NCBI GenBank assembly: GCA_023427705.1
Contig: JAEZAL010000046.1
Span: 1-29,178 of the forward strand
From: Bacillota bacterium
Lineage (GTDB): Bacteria; Bacillota; Clostridia; Clostridiales; Clostridiaceae
Length of the DNA: 29,178 bases
Reading direction: 5' to 3'
In this document: positions 14,547-22,510 of the stretch, piece by piece
Numbering within the stretch: the first letter of the stretch is position 1
Layout of the letters: each line of letters begins with the position of its first letter
Program-made: the position numbers and the translations under genes
Notes under the pieces: model-generated
What the model was told of the DNA's origin: nothing
Database searches by the model: none
Seen by the model: only the letters and a program-made list of their open reading frames with translations

Positions 14547-16283
14547 ATGAGTAATAAACAAAAAAATAGCAAAGTAAATCCTTTGCTAGTTGTTGGAGCT
14601 ATAGCAGGCGCAGCAGCTGTAGCAGCAGCTGCAAAGAAGATTAAGGACAATAAAGAAAAAAAAGAATCATTTTTGAAGTTTAGTGAAAGCTTTCAAGAAA
14701 ATGAAGGTAGACAAGTATTTTTTGTTGGTGGTGGCTTAGCATCATTAGCAGGTGCAGCTTATTTAATAAGAGATTGCAATTTTAAAGGAGAAAACATTCA
14801 TATTATTGAAAGTCGTAATGTCTTAGGTGGAAGTAATGATGGTGCTGGAGATTCAACAAATGGATTTATTGTACGTGTAGATAAAATGCTAAATCAAGAA
14901 ACATATGAAAACTTCTGGGAACTATTTAAATCTATACCATCAATTGATATGCCAGGTATGAGTGTTACTGAAGAAATATTAAACTTTGATAAATTACATC
15001 CAACTCATGCTCAAGCACGTTTAGTTGATAAAGATGGAAATAAAATAAATGTAATGAAAATGGGATTCAATAATTCAGATCGTTTAGCTTTAGGAAAATT
15101 AATGATGATGCCCGAAGAAAATTTAGATGATTTAACTATAGAAGATTGGTTTAGACATACACCACATTTCTTTACAACTAATTTCTGGTATATGTGGCAA
15201 ACAACATATAATTTCCAAAGATGGTCTAGTTTATTTGAATTCAAGCGTTATATGGAGCGTATGATGGTTGAATTTTCACGTATAGAAACCTTAGAAGGAA
15301 TTACTCGTACACCATATAATCAATATGAATCAGTAATTCTTCCAATAAAGAATTATTTAAGTGAAAAAAATGTTGATTTTATTACAAATACTTTAGTTAC
15401 AGATATAGATTTTAAACCAGGAGATGAAATAACAGCAATAGCAATTCACATAAATGATAATGAAGGAGAAAAGGTAATTCAATTAAAAGATGAAGATATA
15501 TGTATTATGACTAATGGATGCATGACAGATAATGCAACTTTAGGAGATTTTAATACAGTTCCAGAATATAAGACTGAAAACCCTATATCAGCAAATCTTT
15601 GGGAAAGAGTTGCTAGGAAAAAGATGGGACTTGGAAATCCAACACCTTTCTTTAAAAATCCAGACAATACTAATTGGGAAAGCTTCACTGTGACTTGTAA
15701 GGGAAATAAACTAGTAAAGCTTATTGAACAATTCTCAGGTAATATTCCAGGAAGTGGAGGATTAATTACTTTTAAAGATTCAAGTTGGTTAATGAGTATA
15801 GTAGTTGCAGCACAGCCTCATTTTAAAAATCAGTCAATGGATACAACTGTTATTTGGGGATATGGACTTTATACAGATAAAGTAGGTGATTACGTAAAGA
15901 AACAAATGAAAGATTGTACAGGAAAAGAAATATTAACAGAGCTTATACACCATCTACACTTTGAAAATGAGATAGATGAAATTATGGATTCTATAGTTAA
16001 TGTAATTCCATGTATGATGCCATACGTAGATTCACTATTCCAACCAAGGAAAATGACAGATAGACCTAGCGTAGTTCCAGAAGGTTCAACCAACTTTGCT
16101 ATGATTGGTCAATTTGTTGAAATTCCAGAAGAAATAGTATTTACAGAAGAATACGCAGTACGTTCCGCTAAAATAGCAGTATACTCTTTATTAGGAGTAA
16201 AACATAAAGAAGTAATACCAGTAACGGTTTATAAAAAAGATCCAAAGATAAGCTTAAAGGCTTTAAGAAAAACTTATAGATAA
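14547..16283 (+). CDS. Oleate hydratase family (MCRA) FAD protein with N-terminal hydrophobic segment
   Basis: 578 residues. The family is clear from the FAD fold VFFVGGGLASLAGAAYLI (about 57-74), ESRNVLGGSNDGAGD, the block TNFWYMWQTTYNFQRW then FEFKRYMERM, RIETLEGITRTPYNQYES, and the C-terminal FVEIPEEIVFTEEYAVRSA. Oleate hydratases add water to cis-9 unsaturated fatty acids to form 10-hydroxy acids. Two things are unusual. The FAD loop usually reading RGGREM, with the catalytic Glu, is RVDKML here (about 110-115). And before the FAD domain is an Ala-rich hydrophobic stretch (about 12-30, LLVVGAIAGAAAVAAAAKK) that could anchor the protein in the membrane. Start at ATG 14547 is preferred, with a weak GAGTGAAG site; GTG 14535 is an alternative adding four residues. 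Confidence 0.85.
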   Translation: MSNKQKNSKVNPLLVVGAIAGAAAVAAAAKKIKDNKEKKESFLKFSESFQENEGRQVFFVGGGLASLAGAAYLIRDCNFKGENIHIIESRNVLGGSNDGAGDSTNGFIVRVDKMLNQETYENFWELFKSIPSIDMPGMSVTEEILNFDKLHPTHAQARLVDKDGNKINVMKMGFNNSDRLALGKLMMMPEENLDDLTIEDWFRHTPHFFTTNFWYMWQTTYNFQRWSSLFEFKRYMERMMVEFSRIETLEGITRTPYNQYESVILPIKNYLSEKNVDFITNTLVTDIDFKPGDEITAIAIHINDNEGEKVIQLKDEDICIMTNGCMTDNATLGDFNTVPEYKTENPISANLWERVARKKMGLGNPTPFFKNPDNTNWESFTVTCKGNKLVKLIEQFSGNIPGSGGLITFKDSSWLMSIVVAAQPHFKNQSMDTTVIWGYGLYTDKVGDYVKKQMKDCTGKEILTELIHHLHFENEIDEIMDSIVNVIPCMMPYVDSLFQPRKMTDRPSVVPEGSTNFAMIGQFVEIPEEIVFTEEYAVRSAKIAVYSLLGVKHKEVIPVTVYKKDPKISLKALRKTYR

Positions 16284-16307
16284 AAAACTGCCGAAAGGCA
16301 GTTTTTT
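16282..16307 (+). terminator. Terminator of the oleate hydratase-like gene
   Basis: AACTGCC, loop GAAA (16293-16296), GGCAGTT flanked by A-run and T-run. It overlaps the TAA stop of the gene. Confidence 0.9.
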
Positions 16308-16334
16308 TAATGAAAGAATGAAATAATTAGTGAA

Positions 16335-16448
16335 AAAACTCCTTTCGGAGTTTTAAAATTTATAAATTCCGAAGGAATTTAATCAATCATTTTTTCATTT
16401 TTTCATTTCTTAATTTTTTAATTTCCCTAAAACTCCATAAGGAGTTTT
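16335..16448. repeat. Three further small hairpins of the AAACTCC/GGAGTTT type
   Basis: AAAACTCC/GGAGTTTT (16335-16354, loop TTTC), AAATTCC/GGAATTT (16364-16380, loop GAA) and AAAACTCC/GGAGTTTT (16429-16448, loop ATAA) lie between convergent genes. They resemble the hairpins at 6705 and 14329. Read on the minus strand, sequence near 16455-16475 includes ATGTAGAATTAA, like the start of repeat copy 2, so this may be a degraded cluster of the same element. Confidence 0.6.
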
Positions 16449-16474
16449 CACCTTAATTCTACATTTTACATTAT

Positions 16475-17296
16475 TCATTTTACATTACTTAAATACGGTT
16501 GGTACATCATAAAAGCATGGTTTTCACAGATGTATTCATCGTTTATCAATTCGTTATTAAGGTTATACACTTTTCTATAAATAACATTATTTCTAATATA
16601 ATTACCGAAGAATCCAGGTGTCATGGAATGTTCTTTTTCATAAATTTCATAATTATAATTACATGATTCTGAAGCTCTCCATTCACCAACTAAGTATTTA
16701 TCGGTAAGAAAGAGTACAAGCTGATATTTTGTATTAGTTGTATTAGCAATTTCTAAATCTAGGTAGTTATAATAACAGGTAGCACCTGAACCAAAAGGTT
16801 GTGTTCTTTTTATGTCAGGAAAAACATCGTGACTATGTCTATATCTTTCTGTTACAGTTAATGGTGTATGTAGTGTCATCCAATATATTAAATTAGATAA
16901 TTGACAAAGTCCACCTCCAACTCCAGGTTTAAAACTACCATCAGGGCATAAAACTACACCATCTTTATATCCTTTTCTATAGCTAGGCTTACCTATGGCT
17001 TTCCAATAAGAAAAATATTCTCCAGGATTTATTTCTAATCCATTAAGTTTTTTTAAAGCTAATTTCAAGTTTGTAACTTTATTTTCTTGTAGATACATAT
17101 CTACATCTTTTAGTTTTCTATAAAGAGGTGTTTGGTGTGTAAATACTAAATAGTCAAGTTTATTGTTATTAATTTTTTTACTATAAGATTTATTAGAGAA
17201 ATGCCAATAAGCATACTTTTTTGTTCTATAATAAATTTTTCCTATAAATAATCTTAATTTGCTCCTTTTTATAGGCTTTTTTTCAACATAGGACAT
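16475..17296 (-). CDS. VanW family protein
   Basis: 273 residues. The VanW domain is visible through NPGEYFSYWKAIGKPSYRKG (about 92-111) and GVGGGLCQLSNLIYWMTL (about 126-143), the family's hallmark, followed by RYRHSHDVFPD and FGSGATCYYNYLDL. VanW occurs in some vancomycin resistance clusters but its function is unknown, and solitary copies like this are common in Firmicutes; there is no evidence of resistance here. I begin at ATG 17294-17296 because GGAGG (17305-17309) lies 8 bases before it; the ATG at 17309 overlaps that site. No signal peptide is obvious; the N-terminus is basic. It lies 84 bases downstream of uxaC on the same strand with no clear terminator between. Confidence 0.85.
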   Translation of the reverse strand: MSYVEKKPIKRSKLRLFIGKIYYRTKKYAYWHFSNKSYSKKINNNKLDYLVFTHQTPLYRKLKDVDMYLQENKVTNLKLALKKLNGLEINPGEYFSYWKAIGKPSYRKGYKDGVVLCPDGSFKPGVGGGLCQLSNLIYWMTLHTPLTVTERYRHSHDVFPDIKRTQPFGSGATCYYNYLDLEIANTTNTKYQLVLFLTDKYLVGEWRASESCNYNYEIYEKEHSMTPGFFGNYIRNNVIYRKVYNLNNELINDEYICENHAFMMYQPYLSNVK

Positions 17297-17380
17297 ATAA
17301 TATTCCTCCATAGTCTTTATATATAAGATAATTATACGAAACTATAACCTATATGTAAATATATGGGATATGATATAAGT

Positions 17381-18784
17381 TTATATACCAAAATATTTCT
17401 TTGAGTTATAGTAACAAATATTTTGGATAAGCTGTCCTAAATAATCAAAATCAGCAGGGTATTCTCCATTTTCTATTAAGTCACCAATTTTATTACATAA
17501 AATTCTTCTAAAGTATTCATGTCTAGGGAAGGATAAAAAGCTTCTAGAATCAGTAAGCATCCCGACAAAAGTAGAAAGCATTCCAGTAGATGATAGTAGA
17601 TCTATATGTTTTTCAATTCCTAATTTATTGTCACAAAACCACCATGGAGCTCCAAGTTGCATTTTCCCTTTAATACCTTTATCATTACTTTGAAAATTAC
17701 CACACATAGTAGATAACATATCTAAATCCTTTGGATTTAAGCAATATAAGATTGTTTTTGGAAGTTCATTAGTAGTATCAAGTGAATTTAAAAATTCACT
17801 AAGAGACTTAGCATAATTAAAATCATTCATACTATCTATTCCTGAATTACTACCTACCTTTTTTAATATACGTGTAGAATTGTCTCGGAGAGCACCTATA
17901 TGCAATTGCATAGTTATATTATACTTATTATATTTATATCCTAGTTCCTTTAATAAGAATCCACGATACATAGAACATTCACTAGGAGTTAGTATTTTTC
18001 CAGAGAGTTTATTTTGAAAAATAGTATTAACTTCTTTTTCAGATGCTGATACTGAAAAATTATCTTCTATACTATGATCACTAATAAAGCAACCATTTTC
18101 TATAAAAAATAAAAGTCTTCTATTTAATGCTTCGATTAAATCTGAAATATTAACTAACTTGATTTTAATTAGCTCTTCTAGCTGGCCTATATATTCATTA
18201 AAATCTTCTTTATCAATCCCTAAAGCTCTATCAGGACGAAATGTTGGCAGCACTTTGATTTCAAAGTTATCCTCTTTAAGTTTTTTATGGTATTCTAAAT
18301 TATCAATTGGGTCATCAGTAGTGCAGATTACTTGTATATTCTGCATTTTAAGAAGATTACGAACTGAATAATTAGAAGTTTTAAGCTTTTCATTACATTC
18401 CTTCCATATCATATCAGTACTTTTAGGAGAGAGAACTGCATCAATTCCAAAGTAATTTTTTAGTTCAAGATGAGTCCAGTGGTACAGAGGATTTCCAATT
18501 AAATTTTGTACAGTTTGTGACCAAGCTAAAAACTTATCATAAGGAGATGCATTGCAAGTTATAATATCTTCATGGATTCCATATGCACGCATAGCACGCC
18601 ATTTATAATGATCATCTTCAAGCCAAACTTCTGTAATATTATTATAAATTCTATCTTCATATATATCTTTGGGATTTAAATGGTTATGAAAATCAATAAT
18701 TGGCATTTTTAAAGCATAGTCTTTATATAAAACCTTAGCAGTGCTAGAATGTAATAAAAAATTTTCATTAACAATAGATTTCAT
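17381..18784 (-). CDS. uxaC: Glucuronate isomerase (uronate isomerase)
   Basis: 467 residues, the family's usual length. Motifs: IIDFHNHLNPKDIYED (about 29-44) with the HxH metal pair, NPLYHWTHLELKNYFGI (about 98-114), CTTDDPIDNLEYHKKLK (about 154-170) and MLTDSRSFLSFPRHEYFRRI near the C-terminus, all typical of UxaC. It interconverts D-glucuronate with D-fructuronate and D-galacturonate with D-tagaturonate in the cytoplasm. The ATG follows GGAGG immediately downstream of the uxuB stop (11 bases between the genes), so it is the third gene of the uxuA-uxuB-uxaC operon, although it acts first in the pathway. Confidence 0.95.
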   Translation of the reverse strand: MKSIVNENFLLHSSTAKVLYKDYALKMPIIDFHNHLNPKDIYEDRIYNNITEVWLEDDHYKWRAMRAYGIHEDIITCNASPYDKFLAWSQTVQNLIGNPLYHWTHLELKNYFGIDAVLSPKSTDMIWKECNEKLKTSNYSVRNLLKMQNIQVICTTDDPIDNLEYHKKLKEDNFEIKVLPTFRPDRALGIDKEDFNEYIGQLEELIKIKLVNISDLIEALNRRLLFFIENGCFISDHSIEDNFSVSASEKEVNTIFQNKLSGKILTPSECSMYRGFLLKELGYKYNKYNITMQLHIGALRDNSTRILKKVGSNSGIDSMNDFNYAKSLSEFLNSLDTTNELPKTILYCLNPKDLDMLSTMCGNFQSNDKGIKGKMQLGAPWWFCDNKLGIEKHIDLLSSTGMLSTFVGMLTDSRSFLSFPRHEYFRRILCNKIGDLIENGEYPADFDYLGQLIQNICYYNSKKYFGI

Positions 18785-18795
18785 AATGAGCCTCC

Positions 18796-20406
18796 TTATA
18801 GATATTTCTCTAATGTAGCTTTTACTGCACCTATTGCCGATATCATTTCTCTAAAATAATTACATACAGTAGAAGCCATATTTATTTTATAAAGATCTAC
18901 TCCAAAAATTCTTTCTTCTTGAAGTATAGGTCTTAATATTTCTTCAAAGTTTTTATTGTCACCAATTTTTATTGAAAACATAATTGAAGTTAATGAGTTT
19001 AACATTGGATCAGGGCTTAATTCAAAATTATTCCCATTATCATCTATTGCCATAAGATAACGAAGCCAACCAGCAAATACAAGAGGTATTAATTTTAAAT
19101 TAGATACATCTAAAGTTTCAGAGTTAATATATGCCTTAATTGTTTCACCAAAACGAATTGATAATTTTTGTGAAGTATCAGTAGCAATTCGTTGTGGGGT
19201 ATCGGGAATAAAAGGATTTGGAAGTCGTACATTTATAACTGTGTCAATAAAATCTTTTGGAGAGAGTATACCTGGGTCTACAACTACAGGAAGCCCCTCT
19301 ATATAACCAATGGACTCAACTAATTTTCTTAATGTTTTGTTTTCCATCTCTTTAGCAATGGAATCATAGTTAAGTATGCAACCAAATATTGCAAGAGCTG
19401 TATGAAGTGGATTTAAACACGTACATACTTTCATTTTTTCAACCTTTTCTACATTATCTCTTGTAGTAAATATTACACCAGCTTTTTCTAATGGAGGACG
19501 ACCATTTGGAAAGGTATCTTCTATTACTAAATATTCACATTCTTCTGCATTTACAAAGGGCGCAATAAAAGTATTTTTCTTTGTTACTATAGGTTCAATT
19601 TCTTCAAATCCATCTTTCTTTAGAAGTGATTCTATAGAGGAAGAGGGACGAGGAGTTATTTTATCAATCATAGTCCATGGAAAAGATACTTTATCAGTAT
19701 TGTTAATATAATCAATAAAACCCTTATTAATAAAATTACCTTCAAGCCATCTATTTGATAGTTCAAGTATAGCTTTATGAAATATACTTCCATTACTTGA
19801 GCAATTGTCCATGCTTACCATAGCTATTGGTTTTTCTCCAGAATTATATCTAGTATATAGTAGTGAAACTATTTTACCAATATAACTTTCAGGTTTTTCT
19901 GGACCATTTTTTATATCTTTTAAAATTGAAGGGAGGGTAGCACCTTGTCCATCTACTAAGCTATATCCCTTTTCTGTAATTGTAAAACTTGCTATTTGAA
20001 GAGAATCCTTTTGAAAGATTTCTTTTAATCTATTAAAATAAATCTCATTTTCAGTATCAACTATTAGTGATTCTACTATGCTTCCTATTATAGTCTTTAT
20101 AATAGTACCATCAGATTTAAGAGTAACTAAAATACTGTAATTATCATGTGGATTATTAATATTTTGGATAATTTCATAATCATATCCTTCAGCAACTACA
20201 AGACCAGTATCTATAACTTCATTATTTAAAAGATTTTGTACTATATTTGCTTGAAAGGCACGAAATATATTACCAGAGCCAAAATGAATCCATTGAGGAT
20301 TCTCCTTTGTGTTTTTTATAATATTACCTTTATTATAATTAGGGAGAGTATAGCCAAGGTTTTCTAAAGACTTACTGTTAGATAATCCAACTTCAGTTAA
20401 CTTCAT
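18796..20406 (-). CDS. uxuB: Fructuronate reductase (mannitol dehydrogenase family)
   Basis: 536 residues. The N-terminal nucleotide-binding region has WIHFGSGNIFRAFQANIVQN (about 39-58). Mid-protein MVSMDNCSSNG and VSFPWTMIDKITPRPS are family signatures, and KVCTCLNPLHTALAIFG carries the expected Lys-Asn-His catalytic arrangement. It reduces D-fructuronate to D-mannonate with NADH, although some family members act on tagaturonate or mannitol. The adjacent mannonate dehydratase supports the fructuronate assignment. The start is ATG 20404-20406, because AAGGAG (20416-20421) precedes it; an in-frame ATG at 20443 has none and would overlap uxuA. One base separates it from the uxuA stop, indicating tight coupling. 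Confidence 0.93.
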   Translation of the reverse strand: MKLTEVGLSNSKSLENLGYTLPNYNKGNIIKNTKENPQWIHFGSGNIFRAFQANIVQNLLNNEVIDTGLVVAEGYDYEIIQNINNPHDNYSILVTLKSDGTIIKTIIGSIVESLIVDTENEIYFNRLKEIFQKDSLQIASFTITEKGYSLVDGQGATLPSILKDIKNGPEKPESYIGKIVSLLYTRYNSGEKPIAMVSMDNCSSNGSIFHKAILELSNRWLEGNFINKGFIDYINNTDKVSFPWTMIDKITPRPSSSIESLLKKDGFEEIEPIVTKKNTFIAPFVNAEECEYLVIEDTFPNGRPPLEKAGVIFTTRDNVEKVEKMKVCTCLNPLHTALAIFGCILNYDSIAKEMENKTLRKLVESIGYIEGLPVVVDPGILSPKDFIDTVINVRLPNPFIPDTPQRIATDTSQKLSIRFGETIKAYINSETLDVSNLKLIPLVFAGWLRYLMAIDDNGNNFELSPDPMLNSLTSIMFSIKIGDNKNFEEILRPILQEERIFGVDLYKINMASTVCNYFREMISAIGAVKATLEKYL

Positions 20407-20407
20407 A

Positions 20408-21475
20408 TTATTTATCTCCTTTTTTAATAGCTTCCCATAAACCATTTAAATAAGTAGCACCAAGAGCTCTATCGTATAAGCCATATCCAGGCATTGCTAC
20501 TTCACCCCATATCATTCGACCATGATCTGGACGAATAGGGCCATTAAATCCAATTTCATATAAAGCCTTCATTATTTCATACATATCAAAAGAGCCATCA
20601 GATGATAGATGAGCAGCTTCTTCAAAGTCTGTTGGTGAATTGAATTTTAAATTTCTAACATGGGCAAAATGGATTCTTCCTTTTAAAGAACGAATCATAT
20701 CAGGTAAATCATTCTTTGGATTAGTACCATAAGAGCCAGAACAAAAAGTAACTCCATTATGTGAATCATTAACCATACTTAGCATACGTAAGATATTCTT
20801 TTTGTTAATGATTATACGAGGTAATCCAAACACACTCCATGCAGGGTCATCAGGATGAATAGCCATATTAATATTATATTTATTACATACAGGCATAATC
20901 TTTTTTAGAAAATATTCTAAGTTGCTAAATAGTTTTTCTTCATTTACATCTTTATACATTTTGAATAAATCTTTTATTTGGGACATTCTTTCTGGTTCCC
21001 ATCCAGGTAGAACTGTACCATTTGCATGTTCAGAAATATGGTTAAACATATTTTCTGGATCTAATGCATCTATAATTTCTTGATTATAGGCAAGAACAGT
21101 TGAGCCATCACTTCTTACCCTAGCAAGCTCTGTACGTGTCCAGTCAAATACAGGCATAAAATTATAACAAACTAAATGGATATCTTCTTCACCTAGATTT
21201 TCTAGAGTTTTAATATAATTATCAATATAAATATCTCTATCTGGAGAACCTAGTTTAATTGATTCATGAATATTAACACTTTCAATTCCTGATATATGAA
21301 GTCCAGAAGCTTCAACTTCATTTTTAATTTCACGGATACGCTCTCTGCTCCATATCTCTCCAGGGAGTGTGTCGTATAAAGTAGTTATAACTCCAGTAAC
21401 TCCAGGGATTTGTCTAATTTCTTTTAATGTGACTGTATCGAATTTTGAACCAAACCATCTTAATGTCATTTCCAT
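20408..21475 (-). CDS. uxuA: Mannonate dehydratase
   Basis: 355 residues, TIM-barrel fold of the UxuA family. Signatures: MTLRWFGSKFDTVTLKEIRQ at the N-terminus, GVTGVITTLYDTLPGEIW, LVCYNFMPVFDWTRTEL (about 100-116), NMAIHPDDPAWSVFGLPRI (about 202-220), FCSGSYGTNPKNDLPDMI and RIHFAHVRNLKF. His and Cys metal-binding positions look intact. It dehydrates D-mannonate to 2-keto-3-deoxy-D-gluconate. The ATG is preceded by GGAGGAG. It is the first gene of the uronate operon, divergent from an AraC-type regulator across 135 bases. Confidence 0.95.
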   Translation of the reverse strand: MEMTLRWFGSKFDTVTLKEIRQIPGVTGVITTLYDTLPGEIWSRERIREIKNEVEASGLHISGIESVNIHESIKLGSPDRDIYIDNYIKTLENLGEEDIHLVCYNFMPVFDWTRTELARVRSDGSTVLAYNQEIIDALDPENMFNHISEHANGTVLPGWEPERMSQIKDLFKMYKDVNEEKLFSNLEYFLKKIMPVCNKYNINMAIHPDDPAWSVFGLPRIIINKKNILRMLSMVNDSHNGVTFCSGSYGTNPKNDLPDMIRSLKGRIHFAHVRNLKFNSPTDFEEAAHLSSDGSFDMYEIMKALYEIGFNGPIRPDHGRMIWGEVAMPGYGLYDRALGATYLNGLWEAIKKGDK

Positions 21476-21516
21476 AATAAATACTCCTCCTTAAAATATA
21501 TTTAATTAGTTTTATT

Positions 21517-21596
21517 ATTGAATATTATTTTTAAAAATCCAATTGAATCTATTGTTCATTACATTGTAAAAGTTGTTTTTTTATGGTAAATTCAAT
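21517..21596. promoter_or_regulatory. Repeated ATTGAAT motifs between uxuA and the AraC-type regulator
   Basis: ATTGAAT occurs at 21517-21523 and 21542-21548 in the same direction, and inverted (ATTCAAT) at 21590-21596. The first two are 25 bases apart, near the direct-repeat spacing many AraC-family dimers recognise. The AT-rich context makes chance possible. Confidence 0.3.
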
Positions 21597-21610
21597 AAAA
21601 GGAGGGGACT

Positions 21611-22483
21611 ATGAGGAAAAATTTAAAAACTGAGTTTACAAAAAGGCAATTTATGTTTTCAGAAGATTTTGAGCTATATTATTATAGTGATTGTAACCCT
21701 TCAAAGATAAATTCACATACACATAATTATTATGAGTTTTATTTGTTTTTAGAAGGAGATGTAGATATAGTTATCCATAAAGATAAATATAAATTGAAAA
21801 GGGGAGATATGATTTTAGTTCCACCTAATGTAGCTCATTATCCAATAAGAAACAGTGAAAAATTATATAGTAGATTTGTATTTTGGATAAGCGAGAATTA
21901 TTTTAATAAATTGTTAGGGGTTTCAAAAGATTATTCTTACTTAATAGACTATGTAAAAATAAAAAAGGAATATATATTTCACAATGATATAATTACTTTT
22001 AATACAATACAATCCAAGATATTGCAAATAATAGAAGAAATGAATTCTAATAGATTTGGAAAAGATACAAAAATTACAATTTGCGTAAATGATTTATTAT
22101 TATATTTAAATCGAATTATTTATGAAAAAAATAATGTGGAAAAATCTAAAGAGGAAGTAAATTTGTATCAAAGTATTATAAATTATATAGAAGAGCATTT
22201 AGACGAAGAATTGTCATTAGAAAGAATAGCAAATGAATTTTATTTAAGTAAATATTATATTTGTCATGTATTTAAGAATAATACTGGTATTTCTATACAT
22301 AAGTACATTACAAAGAAAAGGTTAGAAGAATGTAAAAATGCTATTTTAGGTAATATTACAATAGGGCAAGCATATTTAACCTTTGGTTTTAAGGATTACT
22401 CCAGTTTTTATAGAGCTTTTAAAAAAGAATACGGAGTATCACCAAATGAATTTAAAAATATGTATAATATAGATTCTTTATAA
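21611..22483 (+). CDS. AraC family regulator, probably of the uronate operon
   Basis: 290 residues. The N-terminal half is a cupin ligand domain (about 30-100; HTHNYYEFYLFLEGD and RGDMILVPPNVAHYP). The C-terminal 100 residues hold the two helix-turn-helix motifs of AraC proteins (LERIANEFYLSKYYICHVFK at about 198-217, then LTFGFKDYSSFYRAFKKEYG at about 258-277, ending VSPNEF). The ATG follows GGAGGGG. Divergent placement from uxuA strongly suggests it activates the uronate operon in response to a uronate or intermediate, but the ligand cannot be read. It is followed by a terminator hairpin at 22483. Confidence 0.92.
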   Translation: MRKNLKTEFTKRQFMFSEDFELYYYSDCNPSKINSHTHNYYEFYLFLEGDVDIVIHKDKYKLKRGDMILVPPNVAHYPIRNSEKLYSRFVFWISENYFNKLLGVSKDYSYLIDYVKIKKEYIFHNDIITFNTIQSKILQIIEEMNSNRFGKDTKITICVNDLLLYLNRIIYEKNNVEKSKEEVNLYQSIINYIEEHLDEELSLERIANEFYLSKYYICHVFKNNTGISIHKYITKKRLEECKNAILGNITIGQAYLTFGFKDYSSFYRAFKKEYGVSPNEFKNMYNIDSL

Positions 22484-22504
22484 GGAGCTGTTGCCACAGC
22501 TCCT
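22483..22504. terminator. Bidirectional terminator between the AraC gene and the convergent NMO-like gene
   Basis: AGGAGCTGT (22483-22491), loop TGCC, ACAGCTCCT (22496-22504), with a moderately T-rich tail. It begins at the last base of the AraC gene's stop codon. Confidence 0.75.
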
Positions 22505-22510
22505 ATAATT

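Noticed and set aside
16475..17296. VanW as evidence of a vancomycin resistance cluster
   Set aside because: No VanH, VanA/B, VanX, VanY or two-component genes nearby; solitary VanW proteins are common in Firmicutes.
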